A stretch of DNA of 64,000 bases from Halichoerus grypus (lineage: Eukaryota; Chordata; Mammalia; Carnivora; Phocidae), in assembly GCF_964656455.1 (NCBI RefSeq), contig NC_135720.1, positions 110,620,696 through 110,684,695 on the forward strand, in the 5' to 3' direction. The notes below the pieces were generated by a model. The model was not told the origin of the DNA. It did no database searches and saw only the letters and a list, made by a program, of their open reading frames with translations. Positions 1 to 11,289 of this stretch are shown piece after piece (the stretch's first letter is position 1; the number at the start of each line of letters is the position of its first letter). The translations under genes and the position numbers were made by a program.

Positions 1-3000
1 AATTGCTACTAGTATCACAGAGTTACCTTTACCCTTTCAATTATACCATTGTTTCCAAACATGCCCTTAGGTATGAACTTTCCTAGGCTTTGTGCCAAAT
101 AAGGTCAGTAATTCCCCCCAACACACACACCCATGCCAACCTCTACCACTGCACAGGTGCTGAGGTTGAGAAGTTTACTTCTCCCAGAGCGACAGCCTGG
201 TTCATCTTGGCTGGCTCTTAGTATAGAAACTCTGCCCTATGAGCAAGGTGGGGCAAGGGCAATTAGAGGTCCAGCAGCTCTGCCTTGTTTCTTCTGAGGC
301 AGAGTCCTTGCCCTGTGAATGGGAGCTGGGTTGGAGAAGGAAGCCCCAGTCCTCTTAGACACCCTTGCCCACAACAGTGCTTCTGCGGTGTGAGGCTAGA
401 AGCACGTAAAAGATGCTAGCTGTCTATCCCTTATAGGGTGAAACTCTATCTCTAGACTTGCAGTTGGAGGAAGAAAGAGCTCTGTACCTGCCTTGGCCAT
501 ACCTGCCTGAAGTAGGTCTACTTCTGTAACATGGAGCTATGAGAGGTAGTGGACGGGAGCAGGTTGTGACTCAGATGCCACAGGCTCTCGGTGTTCTTAC
601 CAAGATTTAGTTGACTGTTTTGAGTGTTTCTCCATTTACTGTGCACCTTCAGGACAACTTCCAGAAATTTAATTTTTTAAAAAAATAATTTTCACTAGAT
701 GGTTGTTTCACTGGAGAGAGGATCCACCAACATTCTTATACAGCCATTCTAGAAATTCCCAGCCTGAACTATTTCTAGGAAATTAAAATATGGATAGGAG
801 ATGATAGATCTTCACCTTTCCTAGATTAGTGGTATGTGTTCTGTTCTTGAATGACTCAACACTGTTTATATATAACAGTTTATACTATAGAAAAAGAAAA
901 TGCAGAAATCTTTACAATTAGAATTATGTTAATGAGGAACTTTCATGTATTAATTAAGCAATGTAAGTTTATTCTGTCTGTGCCTAAATATAAATATTAC
1001 TGAAAACTCAGAATGTGGATACATCAGGAAATGTACCACCCTCTCCCCTTTTGAGGATTATATTTAAGGGTTCCAAAGGTAAAATATACCACCACTTAAA
1101 TGCTGGACATACATGCCCAGCCATGTATCATCTTGGTTGCTTAGAAACCATGAGGCATAGCCTGAATAAACAAAATTAGAACAGCAGAGAAAAAGAACCA
1201 TTTGTTTTAAAAAAGAGGTTCAGGGGAAAATGCTTTGGCTATACTTATGTATTCTGAAAATGAAACTGCAAGGTAAACAAACATAATGGAAGGTTTAGGA
1301 TGTCGTATGTGAAGATGTCTTCTCCAAAGCACTTTAATTCTTACTACCCTTGAGTTACATACTTCAACTCGTTGTATTTCACCAAGGAAAAAGAACAACT
1401 TTAATGCATGTACAAAATTTCCATAACCCCATGCATCAAAGTGTCAAAAAACCACCAAGAAAGAAAAGCTGACCTATATTTATGAACCCCAAAGGTCAAT
1501 GTGAAATCAACTTTACACCGGGCTCAGGGGGTGTAAAAATTTAATTTCCACTCAATTCTGACTATTTAATAGCACGAATCAGATGTAAGGCAACTCATCA
1601 ACAACTCTATGCATTTAACAGGCAATTAAAAATTTGAGGATATTAAAAACGACAGAAGAAAACCTGCAAGTGCTTCTGATCACATATAGAAAACATTTAC
1701 TTAGATTGGTTCTGCTTTACATTATCTATGAAATATCCATCACAATTTATATTTGGCTGTATGTAAACAAAAAGTGATCTTTAATAATTAAACGAATTTA
1801 AATTCTAATTGTTAGTATTCACTCTGGATCATTAGCCTCTCAGAAGATACACGTTTGTCTGAATTTACTCAATTTCCTCTGAAACAAAGCATAATAAAAA
1901 TATAATAAATTGAAAGAGCAAGTGGCTAAAGCAATAATTTCTCAAGCAAGCAAAGAATGTTCTATTCTATTCTTTTTTAAAGGAGGAGTAACATGATTTT
2001 TAAAGTTGCCAATAACTAGCATTTCTTATAGGGATAGGAAAATTACTCTAAAAAGCAATACGAAACATCATATAAATTTCAAAAATTCTTGGGCAGAGTC
2101 TCTTTTACAGACTTTTATGGTTCATTTGTGAGCTACCAAACTCAGGAAACTTACACAATTTGCAAATGGTGCTCATTTTCCTAAGCTGTACAGAGATCAA
2201 ATAAAAGAAGGAAAGGTTACACCACCCAAAAAGGGTTCCTCCTTGTTGTTCTAAAAGTCAGCAGAGGGACCTGTATGCTTCTTGTCTACATACAACCTGA
2301 CTGCCACGTAATAGTTCTTCATGATTTCTTAAAACACAAGATGAACAGTCTGAAATTCCTGAGAAATGGACTATTTCCTATTCTCCTATTCAGCCTAATT
2401 CTAGGGCTAGAGAAGTTTTATTTAGGGCCCAATCTGACTTTGTTAATACAGGTGAGGCACACAGAACAACAGTACCTAGTAAACCCAATAAATAGAAGCT
2501 GCTATCCTCAATCCTTATCCTGCAAACTCCCCAACAGAGAAGTCACCAAGGGCCTTCACCTCATTTCTAACATTTATCTCCATTCTACTTCAGCTAACCA
2601 TTCCCAAGGCAATAACCTGACCCTCACGACTCCAAATGGCCCATTTCAGAAAATCTGAAACTTACCATCACATACTCAAACCACAATCTCCTTTCCTTCC
2701 ACAGTCTGAACTCCTTTCCTTTATCCCTACTGTTCTTCCCAGTTCTTAAGTGATCAGTTTCTTGCCAGACTTACATCCTTATCCAACCCAACCCAAACTT
2801 CTTATGGTCCATTATTGGACTACTGTCACCAATCCTTAACTCCCTTGAAACCTTGTCATCTGTTTTATAGGCCCTGCAAACAAGCCCCCAACCCTGAATC
2901 AGTCCTACAATCTGCTCCTAATCTAGATGGCCAAATTCTGCTAGAAAGATTTATGTAACTGGGTAGACTAGGGCCACTTTGAGCCAACTAGCCTCCTCCC

Positions 3001-3080
3001 CACCCCACAACTCTCCCTATGTGCTAGTTCCTTACCATCAGCAAATAAACATGCTGTTCCTGTGACAGATGCTTTAAAAA
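1..3080. other. Unassigned single-copy or decayed DNA at the window start
   Basis: I recognise no gene and no confident repeat here. Positions about 180-600 are noticeably richer in G and C than the flanks and have the texture of a decayed repeat UTR, but I cannot name a family. Positions about 2270-3050 are pyrimidine-rich and contain an open frame at 2275-2658 of 127 codons. Its product shows no recognisable domain, signal peptide or low-complexity protein feature, so I treat the frame as chance. A short AC run lies at about 120-131. Confidence 0.5.
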
Positions 3081-3094
3081 AAAGAAACCAAAAA

Positions 3095-3290
3095 GGGGTG
3101 CCTGGGTGGCTCAGTCAGTTAAGCATCTGACTCTTGGTTTCAGCTCAGGTCATGATCTCAGGGTCATGAGATCAAGCGCTGCGTCAGGCTCCATGCTCAG
3201 CTCAGAGTCTGCTTGCGACTCTCTTCCTCTCCCTCGACCCTCCCCAATCTAAAATAAATAAAATCTTTTTAAAAAATAAAAATAAAAACC
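3095..3290 (+). mobile_element. SINEC: SINEC (type 3, older)
   Basis: This tRNA-Lys-derived carnivore SINE starts at 'ggggtgcctgggtggctcag' and reads through 'tctgactcttgg' and 'gatctcagggtc' to an 'aaataaataaaatcttttt' tail. The 'ctcttgg' and 'gatctcagggtcatgaga' forms mark the older type. A weak A-rich flanking similarity ('aaaccaaaaa' before, 'aaaccaaacaaaaaa' after) may be the degraded TSD. It sits about 60 bases upstream of an L1M fragment in the same orientation. Confidence 0.9.
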
Positions 3291-3349
3291 AAACAAAAAA
3301 GCTCTTTTGAACCTTAACCCCATAAACATTGCTTTTTCCTGTCTCATTC

Positions 3350-4607
3350 AAGATTCACAAGACAGAAAATCTAAATGACCTTAGATTTGCCAATGTCTTT
3401 TTGGATGTTAACAGCAAAAGTACAACCCATGAAAGACTGATAAATTGAACATCATTAAAACTAAAAATCTCTGCAAAAGACACTGTGAAGAGAATGAGAA
3501 GACAAGCTGCAGACTGGGAGGAAATATTTCCAAAAGACTTATCTGATAAAGGACTATTATCCAAAATACACAAAGAACTCTTTGTACTCTCAACTCTTAA
3601 AACTCAATAGTAAGAACACAATCCAATTAAAAAACAAACCAAGGCTTTAAGAGACATCTCACAAAATAAGATATACAAGACAAATAAGCTTATGAAAAGA
3701 TGTTCCACATTATATGTCATCAGGGAAATGCAAATTAAAAACAAGATACCATTACACACCTATTAGAATGGCCAAATTCACAATACTGAAAATGTCAAAT
3801 GCTGTAAAGACATAGAGCAACAGGAACACTTATTCATTGCTGGTGGGAATCCAAAATGGTACAGCCACTTTGGAAAACAGTTTGGTGGTTTCTTACAAAA
3901 CAAACATACTCTTACCACATGATCCAGCAATCACGCACCCAACTGGTATTTACCCAAAGGAGCTGAAAACTTGTGTTCACACAAAAACCTGTACACAGAT
4001 GTATAAATTTTATAGGAGCTTTATTCATAACTGCCAAAATATGGAAGCAACCAAAATGTCCTACAGTAAGTGGATTGATAAACAGTGGTACATCCAGACA
4101 ATGGAGTATTACTCAGTGCTTAAAATAGAGCGCGCTACCAAGCCACGAAAAGACATGGAGTAAACTGAAATGCATAATACTAAGTGAAAAACTTCACTTG
4201 TATGATTTCAACTGTATGGCATTCTGCAAAAGGCCAAACTATGGTGACTGCAAAAAAAAGATCAGTGGTTGCCAGGGGTTACAGGGAGGCAGGAATGAAT
4301 AGGCAGAGCACAGAGGACTTTCAGGACAGCAGAACTATGAAACTGCTGGGTATGTATTATTATACATTTGTCCAAACCCATAGAATATACAGTACTAACA
4401 GTGAACCTTACAGGCTTTAGGTAAGGATGATGTATCAACGTAGCTATGGCAAGTGAAACAAATATAGCACTCTGCTGGTGAACGTCGATAATGAGGAGGC
4501 TGTGCATGTGGAGGGGCAGAGGATATATGGGAAATCTCTGTACTTTCCATTCAATTTTCCTGTGGACCCAAAACTTCTCTAAAAAAAATAAGGTCTAGAA
4601 AAAAAAA
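3350..4607 (+). mobile_element. L1: L1M LINE, end of ORF2 plus 3' UTR
   Basis: The sequence follows the mammalian LINE-1 ORF2 end and 3' UTR in order. It contains 'ctgcaaaagacactgtgaag', 'ggtgggaatccaaaatggta', 'gatccagcaatcac', 'atggaagcaacc' and 'caatggagtattactcag', then a 3' UTR with 'tggttgccaggggtt', ending in A-rich sequence near 4590-4607. It is truncated at the 5' side and carries stops and indels, so it is an old, dead copy. The subfamily (an L1M type) is not resolved by eye. Confidence 0.88.
3837..4163 (+). pseudogene. L1 ORF2p C-terminal remnant
   Basis: This frame of 108 codons is the longest surviving open piece of ORF2 within the L1M copy. The translation contains 'GIQNGTATLENSLVV', 'HDPAITHP', 'NMEATK' and 'TMEYYSV', recognisable as the region after the reverse transcriptase domain. 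There is no reverse transcriptase or endonuclease domain, and the frame starts at an internal methionine, so it is not a functional gene. The rest of the ORF2 end lies in other frames upstream. Confidence 0.8.
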
Positions 4608-4759
4608 GATTCTCAAGATATACATTCTTGCTTGATTTAAGCTCAAGAAGAGGTACACATTCAGAGGAGGTAATGCCTATACTACAAGGATTAACAACTC
4701 AAAACCACCACCTGTTCACAAGCAATTGCTTATTGAGGGTCACACACCGTGGTTAGTGA

Positions 4760-4875
4760 CTTTACCCTGTTTTAAGGAAGTAAGGGCTCACAGAGATGAG
4801 GGACTGAGGCTCACAGAGATTAAGTAATTTGTCTTCAGCCACACAGCTAATAAAGGGTAGAAACAAACAGGACAT
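4760..4875 (+). mobile_element. MIR: MIR SINE fragment
   Basis: The stretch 'gactgaggctcacagagatt', then 'aagtaatttg', then 'ccacacagctaataa' follows the MIR core consensus in sense orientation. The copy is short and diverged, as expected of this ancient mammalian family. No TSD is visible. Confidence 0.65.
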
Positions 4876-5218
4876 ACATCCAGAAAACATAATATCGTCA
4901 AGTGATTTCCTTAAAGCATTCATATGGTCCCCAGAGAGGTAAAATTCCTTGATGTGAGAAACTGGCTTCGTAATTCATACTGGTGAAGGGAAATAAACCT
5001 TCTATCAGTCCCTGTCATGCTTAACATACAAGACTTGATTTTAAGTTAGTCTAGAGATAAATATTAAGTTTTACACTGCAGTTATTTTCCTTGAGGAATC
5101 CAAGATTTTAAATTATAATCGGCCTTGTTAATTTGGTCTTTACACTTGATACAGTCTGAATATTAAACCCACAAGTTCAACACCATTCCTTATAGCGTAT
5201 TTTTTTAAAAATTCTTTT

Positions 5219-5408
5219 GGGGCGTCTGGGTGGCTCGGTCGTTGGGATCTGCCTTCAGTTCGGGTCATGATCCCAGGGTCCTGGGACTGAGCCCTACATC
5301 GGGCTCCCTGGTTGGCGGGGAGGCTGCTTCTCCCTCTGCCACTCCCCCTGCTTGTGTTCCTGCTCTCGCTATCTTTCTCTCTGTCAAATAAATAAATAAA
5401 TAAATTTT
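5219..5408 (+). mobile_element. SINEC: SINEC (type 1)
   Basis: The element reads 'ggggcgtctgggtggctcgg', 'tcatgatcccagggtcctgg', 'gccactccccctgcttg' and a tail of four aaat units. It is flanked by an approximate TSD, 'aaattctttt' before and 'aaattcttttt' after. The head has a C to T change ('gcgtctgg'), and the segment between the A and B boxes reads 'gttgggatctgcc' in place of 'gttaagcgtctgcc'. Confidence 0.93.
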
Positions 5409-5737
5409 TAAATTCTTTTTAGGGAGTAGTATTAAAACAATTGTATTTATAAAATGACATGTTTTAACTATAAAATAAATAATCACTCAGTAAACAAAGG
5501 ACATTTATCATTGGTTGTTCAATTTAATCCTTTTTTAAAAATGTCTAGGTCAACTTTTTAAAGTACTTATTAACTTCATTCTATTTTGAGAACCATTCTT
5601 TAGAACTGATAGTTTTCCAAATACCTTAAGTTTCTGGGGAGAAAACCCATTATCAGCTTTTAACAGAGAATCTCTTAAATTTTTTCTTCTGGTTTTATTT
5701 AATGTGAATTTTGACCCCACATTGAAAATATGATCTT

Positions 5738-5910
5738 GGGCACCTGGGTGGCTCAGTTGGTTAAGTGACTGCCTTTGGCTCAGGTCATGATCCTGGAGTC
5801 CCAGGATCCAGTCCCACATCAGGCTCCCGGCTTAGCGGGAGCTCATGCTGTTTCTCACTCTCTCTAATAAATAAATAAAAATCTTTAAAAAAAAAAGAAA
5901 AAAGAAAAGA
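5738..5910 (+). mobile_element. SINEC: SINEC (type 2), first of a tandem pair
   Basis: The head 'gggcacctgggtggctcag', the body 'atgatcctggagtcccagga' and the short 'ctcatgctgtttctcactct' 3' body mark type 2. Its poly-A (5887-5910, with scattered G) runs straight into the head of the next SINEC. The sequence 'gatctt' immediately before it recurs after the second element near 6123, so the two together may be bounded by one TSD. Confidence 0.92.
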
Positions 5911-6122
5911 GGCGCCTGGGTGGCTCAGTCGTTAAGCATCTGCCTTCGGCTCAGGTCATGATCCCAGGGTCCTGGGATCAAGCCCCGCATCGGGCGCCCT
6001 GCTCCACGGGAAGCCTGCTTCTCCCTCTCCCACACCCCCTGCTTGCGTTCCTTCTCTCGCTGTGTCTCTGTCAAATAAATAAAATCTTTAAAAAAAAAAA
6101 AGAAAAGAAAAGAAAAAAAAAA
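5911..6122 (+). mobile_element. SINEC: SINEC (type 1), second of a tandem pair
   Basis: It starts at 'ggcgcctgggtggctcagtc' directly at the end of the previous element's A tail. The body is well preserved ('cagggtcctgggatcaagcc', 'cacaccccctgcttg'). The tail is 'aaataaataaaatcttt' followed by an A-rich tract with regular 'aaaag' units. The most economical history is insertion of this younger element into the A tail of the older type 2 copy. Confidence 0.94.
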
Positions 6123-7465
6123 GATCTTGTTTTTTTTTAAGTATTTTGGTGAGTAATCTTCAAAAAGACACCGCATATTTTTTCAAAGGAACTCAGCAGA
6201 CACAGGATGTGCTCCCTCTGCTGGCTTCTTGAAGTAGAAATGCAAAATACTTTTTTTTCTAATAAAATAACTAGAAAAGGGTGGCACATCCCATTATAAT
6301 GTATGGGGTGGCCTTTCATCAAAGTAGATTTAGCAAAGGTCTGTGAGACCAATATCAATGGACTTTCCCCCTTTCTTAATCTGGATTATTTTCTTCTATT
6401 TTAACATCTCCATTTCTCACAACAGTCAGTGTAGAGGTAGGGAAGTTTGTAAAACTTCATACAAAGAGATGGGGGAGGGACTAGTTTATTTCATACACAC
6501 TCAAAAAATTAAATAAAAAAAACCCAAAACATTACAGCATGCAGTTTGGCAAATCTGAGTTCACACAAAAGCTGAAATTAAATGTAAAACATAACCAGTA
6601 AACTCAAATCTACTTTAAAAAGCTGAGGAAACCAGTTTCAGTAAAAAGAACAACATTGTATTAATGCTTTTTCAGATCCCAAAGGGGATGGAAGGTTAGA
6701 AAAATCAATGCACAGTCTAGAAAATATTCTTCCATTAGGTTATATTTTTTAATTCCTAGAGTTTCAGTCATTTGTGAAATGAAATTTATTTTCAAATACT
6801 ATCTACAAGTAAGGTATTTAAACAAAAGCTTTAGCTCCGCTTGCTTAAATATCTAAGGCTATTCATTTTCATTGTTTTGCCAAGTATCTTTAGATGAATG
6901 CCATGAGAATTGTTACAGAGATGTCCTGTGATTGACTGAGGGATCCTGGAAAGGCTTCTAGGGAAAACATGAAAATCTACCTGCTTCTTGACTATCGCTA
7001 AAGTACAAGATGAAAGAACTTGCTACTCAAGGCACAGTTGCTAATTGTGTAGTAAAGTACAGTACATTACCACAGAAAACTGTGGATTGGCATGTAAAAT
7101 TCAGTACAAACAGAGAAATGTGAGTAAATGGAAGGGTAAATAATCCTTCCAGACAGAGCTGAATTACTGCTTTAAACTCCTGGCTGTCACCCACATGCTG
7201 TTCTAATTACCTGGTTAAAGCAGCCTGCATACCATTCCCATGAGCCTCCTACAAATGACAAGCTTGGTCTCACAATGAGGTAAGGAGGGGAACACTGCAA
7301 TAAATACAAGTTCCATTAACTAGATCAAACAAGCAGCTGGTGCAATGACATCAGCTCCAGCTAGAAAAACATTTCAACTTGATTTACACTCAAAAAGGCA
7401 AAAATTTCCACCTTAAAAAAAAACACGCTATATGAAGATTGGCAAAGTTGGACTGGTATTTTCTT
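6123..7465. other. Repeat-poor stretch, no gene seen
   Basis: I identify no transposable element and no exon here. AT-rich sequence dominates 6360-6900. A block at about 7145-7330 contains homeodomain-type 'aattac' sites and the separated inverted pair 'gctttaa'/'ttaaagc'. I discuss that block as a possible conserved non-coding element. Confidence 0.5.
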
Positions 7466-7466
7466 T

Positions 7467-7696
7467 TCTTTTAAAAAGAAAAAATATTTATTTATTATTT
7501 ATTTGAGAGCGAGAGAGCGCATGTGCATGAACGGGGGGAGGGGCAAAAGGAGAGAGAGAATGTCAAGCAGACTCCACACTGAGCACCGCTGAGCACGGAG
7601 CTTGATGAAGGGCTCAATCTCAGGACCTTGAGATCAGGACCTGAGCAGAAAACCAAAAGTCAGATGCTTAACCAACTGTGCCACCCAGGTGCACCC
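7467..7696 (-). mobile_element. SINEC: SINEC (type 3), reverse strand
   Basis: On the + strand it appears as a T-rich tail, 'tatttatttgagagcgagag', 'ctcaatctcaggacc' and 'gccacccaggtgcaccc'. The imperfect TSD is 'tggtattttct' at about 7453-7463 and 'tgatattttct' just after the head. Internal changes (such as 'gagcaccgctgagcacggag') show moderate age. Confidence 0.9.
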
Positions 7697-8629
7697 TGGA
7701 TTGATATTTTCTGACTTATCCCTGAATTGTGTCCCTTTTCTCATCAGAGTCTGTATTATATGAACTTTAGTTTCTATAAAGAGTAAACTAAAGCCAAGCT
7801 AAGTCCTTTCCTATCTTCTCATACTAGAAATAAATAACTTACTTCAAACTTAGATGTCAGGAATCTAGCTTTTGGATAAGGGTTTACCTGCAGCCATTTT
7901 GGCTAAGGCTAACTTTGTTTAAAGGTTTTAGCTAGCAGGCTTCCAGGTCTTTTCAAGAAGTTCCTCATTAGCTTTATACCAAAAGGATATATGTTTTTGC
8001 AAACAAAGTAACTATAAACAGGTTTTGTATCCCCATTTTGAGCAGACAACCAAGGCCTGGGTCTCACACATAGTAACATGAGCTCTACACAGTAAATTCA
8101 GTCACAAAACCAGGTCTGATCTTTCTAGTTCCTAGATTTGAATAAATAATAATAAATCAATTCAGAACACATCTTCACACAAAAATCAAATGCTGGTTAT
8201 AAGCAACAAAGTTTGCTAGGCTCTAGGTAAGATAAAACACGACTCCTACTTTGCAGGTACATTTGAGCTGAACAAAGTCCATGAACTCCTGGTCACCATT
8301 CTCCTCCAGAGTTATTAGACAAGAAACCTCTCTCAGTTGCCTTTAATTCCAGCTTTTAAAAAAGACGCAGGGTATTTATCAAATACCTTTTGAAATCAAT
8401 CCAGACTTCTGCCTTCCCCACTAGTTTCTCAGTACATTTTAAAGGAGATGGATGCTCAAGAGTTTCGTTCTTTTGAGGTCCATGTCTCCCTCTAACTTGC
8501 TCTGTCACTTACGGCCCTTCCTATCATACCTCCACGACCACGGAGCATAGTCCAAATGGCATTAACTGTCTCAAAGATTTCGACAAAGATGTTCTCCACA
8601 AGGTTATTTCTACTGGTGAAACTCTCAAA

Positions 8630-8935
8630 TAGTTAATACACTCACTGAAAAAATGATTAAAGTACAGCATGTCCACGTAGCCTGGATTATTAGGCCACCA
8701 TTAACATTTCCAAAGATTATTTTCTTTTCATATTGATATATCATAATGATATGTTGAATATATTATAATATGATCTACAACAGAATTATTAACATTATCA
8801 TATTAACATGGAAAAATGTTCATGATAGGTCATAACCAAAAATGCACTATACAAAACTAAGTAGAATTCCAGTTTTGTAAAAAATCATATATATAACAAA
8901 GGAGATACATTAAAATGTATTAAAATGTCTAGGGA
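8630..8935 (+). mobile_element. L1: Probable L1ME 3' region fragment
   Basis: Phrases such as 'ggattattaggccaccatta' and 'ggaaaaatgttcatgatagg' resemble the region of old L1ME elements after ORF2 ('gcagccattaaaaa' and 'aaaaatgttcatgat' type text). The centre is very AT-rich with short palindromic ATAT stretches. The match is by eye, and divergence is high. Confidence 0.45.
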
Positions 8936-8964
8936 AAAACTCTTTTGGGCAATTAACTGTTAGC

Positions 8965-9145
8965 TGAATTAGCCAACAACTTTTTGAGGTAATTAAAATT
9001 AGCTTCATTTATAGTTAGAGAAACCAAGGCTCGTGGAGGTTAGGAAATTTGCTCAGTCACAGAGCTAGGAAGTGGCACAGCTGGGGTACAAGTACTCATC
9101 ACGTCTATCGGACTCCAAAGTCTGAGCACTTACTCTATGCACCAA
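8965..9145 (+). mobile_element. MIR: MIR SINE
   Basis: The order 'agagaaaccaaggctcgtgg', 'aggttaggaaatttgctcag', 'tcacagagctaggaagtggc' and 'ggactccaaagtctgagcac' follows the MIR consensus in sense orientation. A frame through it (9049-9246) is not a gene. Confidence 0.8.
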
Positions 9146-9640
9146 GAAAAAATGTCAGAACTGAGAAAGGTTTGCAACTAGGCTTTGAACTGAGAACAGG
9201 ACTGAACATGCTAAGGGGAGCCTGTCATTTCCAAAAAGGCAAGTAAGAAAAGGTAGGGCTGAGCATAGTGGGGTCACTAAATATAAATTTAGGTTTGAGG
9301 GATAAAACACAGATCCACTGAAGAGCAGAAGAATAGTACTTAAGGAAGATGAAAGATGAACCTCAAACTACAAGCACTGAGGTAGCCAGTCAGGCAGTGA
9401 ATAAAAGCTGCAGTAAAATCCAAGTATAGGATTACAGAGTAACTATGTGTCACTTTAAGGAAAAAGACAGGGCACAAACAAGGAATCTAACAGGTGGTGG
9501 CACCAAGACTGGAGAAGAAACAAAAACATTACATAGTGAAAAAAGCAGCAACTTGGATATAGAAAGGCCTGGGTTCTATCCTGGTTATATATCCTTAAGG
9601 GAGACAGCTTTCTTCTTTGGTTCTATTCTTAATCTATCGC
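9146..9640. other. Unassigned stretch
   Basis: No repeat family or exon is recognised here. A frame of 108 codons (9445-9771) runs from this unassigned DNA into an L1M remnant and has no protein-like features, so it is taken as chance. Confidence 0.5.
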
Positions 9641-9830
9641 ATTCTTATTCAAATTATTATTTTTACCTTATCTTAGATACTACTAGAACCTTAGCAGGTT
9701 TTTATCCCATTTATTGCTCTTCTTCCTTTATATTATTGTTGTCATCCATTTTGGTTCAACATCTATTTTAAACTCTAGATGACACCAGAACTGTTCATTT
9801 TCCACAGTCACTTTTCATTTAAATTTAATT
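9640..9830 (-). mobile_element. L1: Old L1M fragment, part A of an interrupted copy
   Basis: Text such as 'tagatactactagaacctta', 'tattattgttgtcat' and 'aactgttcattttcc' matches the antisense of the L1M segment that also occurs in sense at 13460-13760. A carnivore L1 follows immediately, and the same old family resumes at about 11290. I therefore read 9640-9830 and 11290-11650 as one copy split by an insertion. Confidence 0.6.
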
Positions 9831-10224
9831 TTAGTCATTCTAACTGGTGTGAGGTGGTATCTCATGGAGGTTTTGATTTGTATTTCCCTGATGTCAAGTG
9901 ATGTTGAGCACTTTTTCATGTGTCTGTTGGCCATTTGGATGTCTTCTTTGGAAAAATGTCTGTTCATGTCTTCTGCCCATTTCTTGATTGGATCATTTCT
10001 TCTTTGGGTGTTGAGTTTGATAAGTTCTTCATAGATTTTGGATACTAGCCCTTTATCTGATATGTCATTTGCAAATATCTTCTCCCATTCTGTCAGCTGT
10101 CCTGGTTTTGCTGACTGTTTCCTTTGCTGTGCAAAAGCTTTTTATCTTGATGAAGTCCCAATAGTTCATCTTTGCCCTTGCTTCCCTTGCCTTTGGCGAC
10201 GTGTCGAGGAAGAAGTTGTTGCAG

Positions 10225-11275
10225 CTAGGTCCAAGAGGTAGCTGCCTGTGTTCTCAAGGATTTTGATGGATTGAGGTCGAAGAGGTAGCTGTCTGTTTTC
10301 TCCTCAAGGATTGTGATGGACTCCTGTCTCACATTTAGGTCTTTCAACCATTTTGAGTCTATTTTTGTGTGTGGTGTAAGGAAGTGGTCCAGCTTCATTC
10401 TTCTGAATGTGGCTGTCCAATTTTCCCAGCACCATTTGTTGAAGAGACTGTCTTTTTTCCATTGGACATTCTTTCCTGCTTTGTCGAAGATTAGTTGACC
10501 ATAGAGTTGAGGGTCCATTTCTGGGCTCTCTATTCTGTTCCATTGATCTGTGTGTCTGTTTCTGTGCCAGTACCATACTGTCTTCATGATTACAGCTTTG
10601 TAATAGAGCTTGAAGTCTGGGATTGTGATGCCACCAGCTCTGGTCTTCTTTTTCAACATTCCTCTGGCTATTCAAGGGTCTTTTCTAGTTCCATACAAAT
10701 TTTAGGACTATTTGTTCCATTTCTTTGAAAAAAGTTGATGGTATTTTGATAGGGATTGCATTAAATGTGTAGATTGCTCTAGGCAGCATAGACATTTTCA
10801 CAATATTTGTTCTTCCAATCCATGAGCATGGAACGTTTTTCCATTTCTTTGTGTCTTCCTCAGTTTCTTTCATGAGTATTCTATAGTTTTCGGAGTACAG
10901 ATTCTTTGCCTCTTTGGTTAGATTTATTCCTAGGTATCTTATGGTTTTGGGGGCAATTGTAAATGGGATCAACTCCTCAATTCCTCGTTCTTCTGTCTTG
11001 TTGTTGGTGTATAGAAATGCCACTGATTTCTGTGGATTGATTTTATATATCCTGCCACTTTACTGAATTCCTGTTATGAGTTCTAGCAGTTTTGGGGTGG
11101 AGTCTTTTGGGTTTTCCACATAAAGTATCATATCATCTGCAAAGAGTGAGAGTTTGACTTCGTCTTTGCTGATTCGGATGCCTTTTATTTCTTTTTGTTG
11201 TCTGATTGCTAAGGCTATGACTTCTAGTACTATGTTAATAGTAGTGGTGATAGTGGACATCCCTGCCGTGTTCAT
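10225..11275 (-). pseudogene. Disrupted L1 ORF2 (reverse transcriptase and C-terminal region)
   Basis: Three open pieces in succession cover one ORF2 region on the reverse strand. The 11060-11275 piece holds the polymerase catalytic 'FADD' at about residue 45-48, within '[19 protein letters not shown]'. The 10685-11023 piece carries 'IKYLGI'-type text ('[16 protein letters not shown]'). The 10225-10659 piece carries '[15 protein letters not shown]' and '[16 protein letters not shown]'. Frameshifts or stops separate them, and the endonuclease domain is absent. A local duplication at 10227-10322 shifts the last part. This is a dead retrotransposon gene. Confidence 0.88.
10227..10322 (-). repeat. 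Local tandem duplication (about 47 bases, two copies) inside L1 ORF2
   Basis: Copy 1 (10227-10272) and copy 2 (10274-10322) both begin 'aggtc.aagaggtagctg' and end 'aaggatt.tgatgga'. They differ by a three-base indel ('ttctcctcaagg' in copy 2, 'ttctcaagg' in copy 1) and a few substitutions. Known L1 ORF2 has this segment once, so the duplication arose within this copy or its source element. Confidence 0.8.
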
Positions 11276-11289
11276 GACCTTAGGGTGGC

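Noticed and set aside
2275..2658. Open frame of 127 codons near the start
   Set aside because: No domain, no splice or promoter context, and composition like the flanking pyrimidine-rich DNA. Chance is the simplest explanation.
5925..6176. Overlapping frames on both strands with lysine- or phenylalanine-rich ends
   Set aside because: They are translations of a SINEC and its A tail.
9849..10728. Several forward frames across the L1
   Set aside because: They are antisense to ORF2; the reverse strand carries the real L1 relationship.
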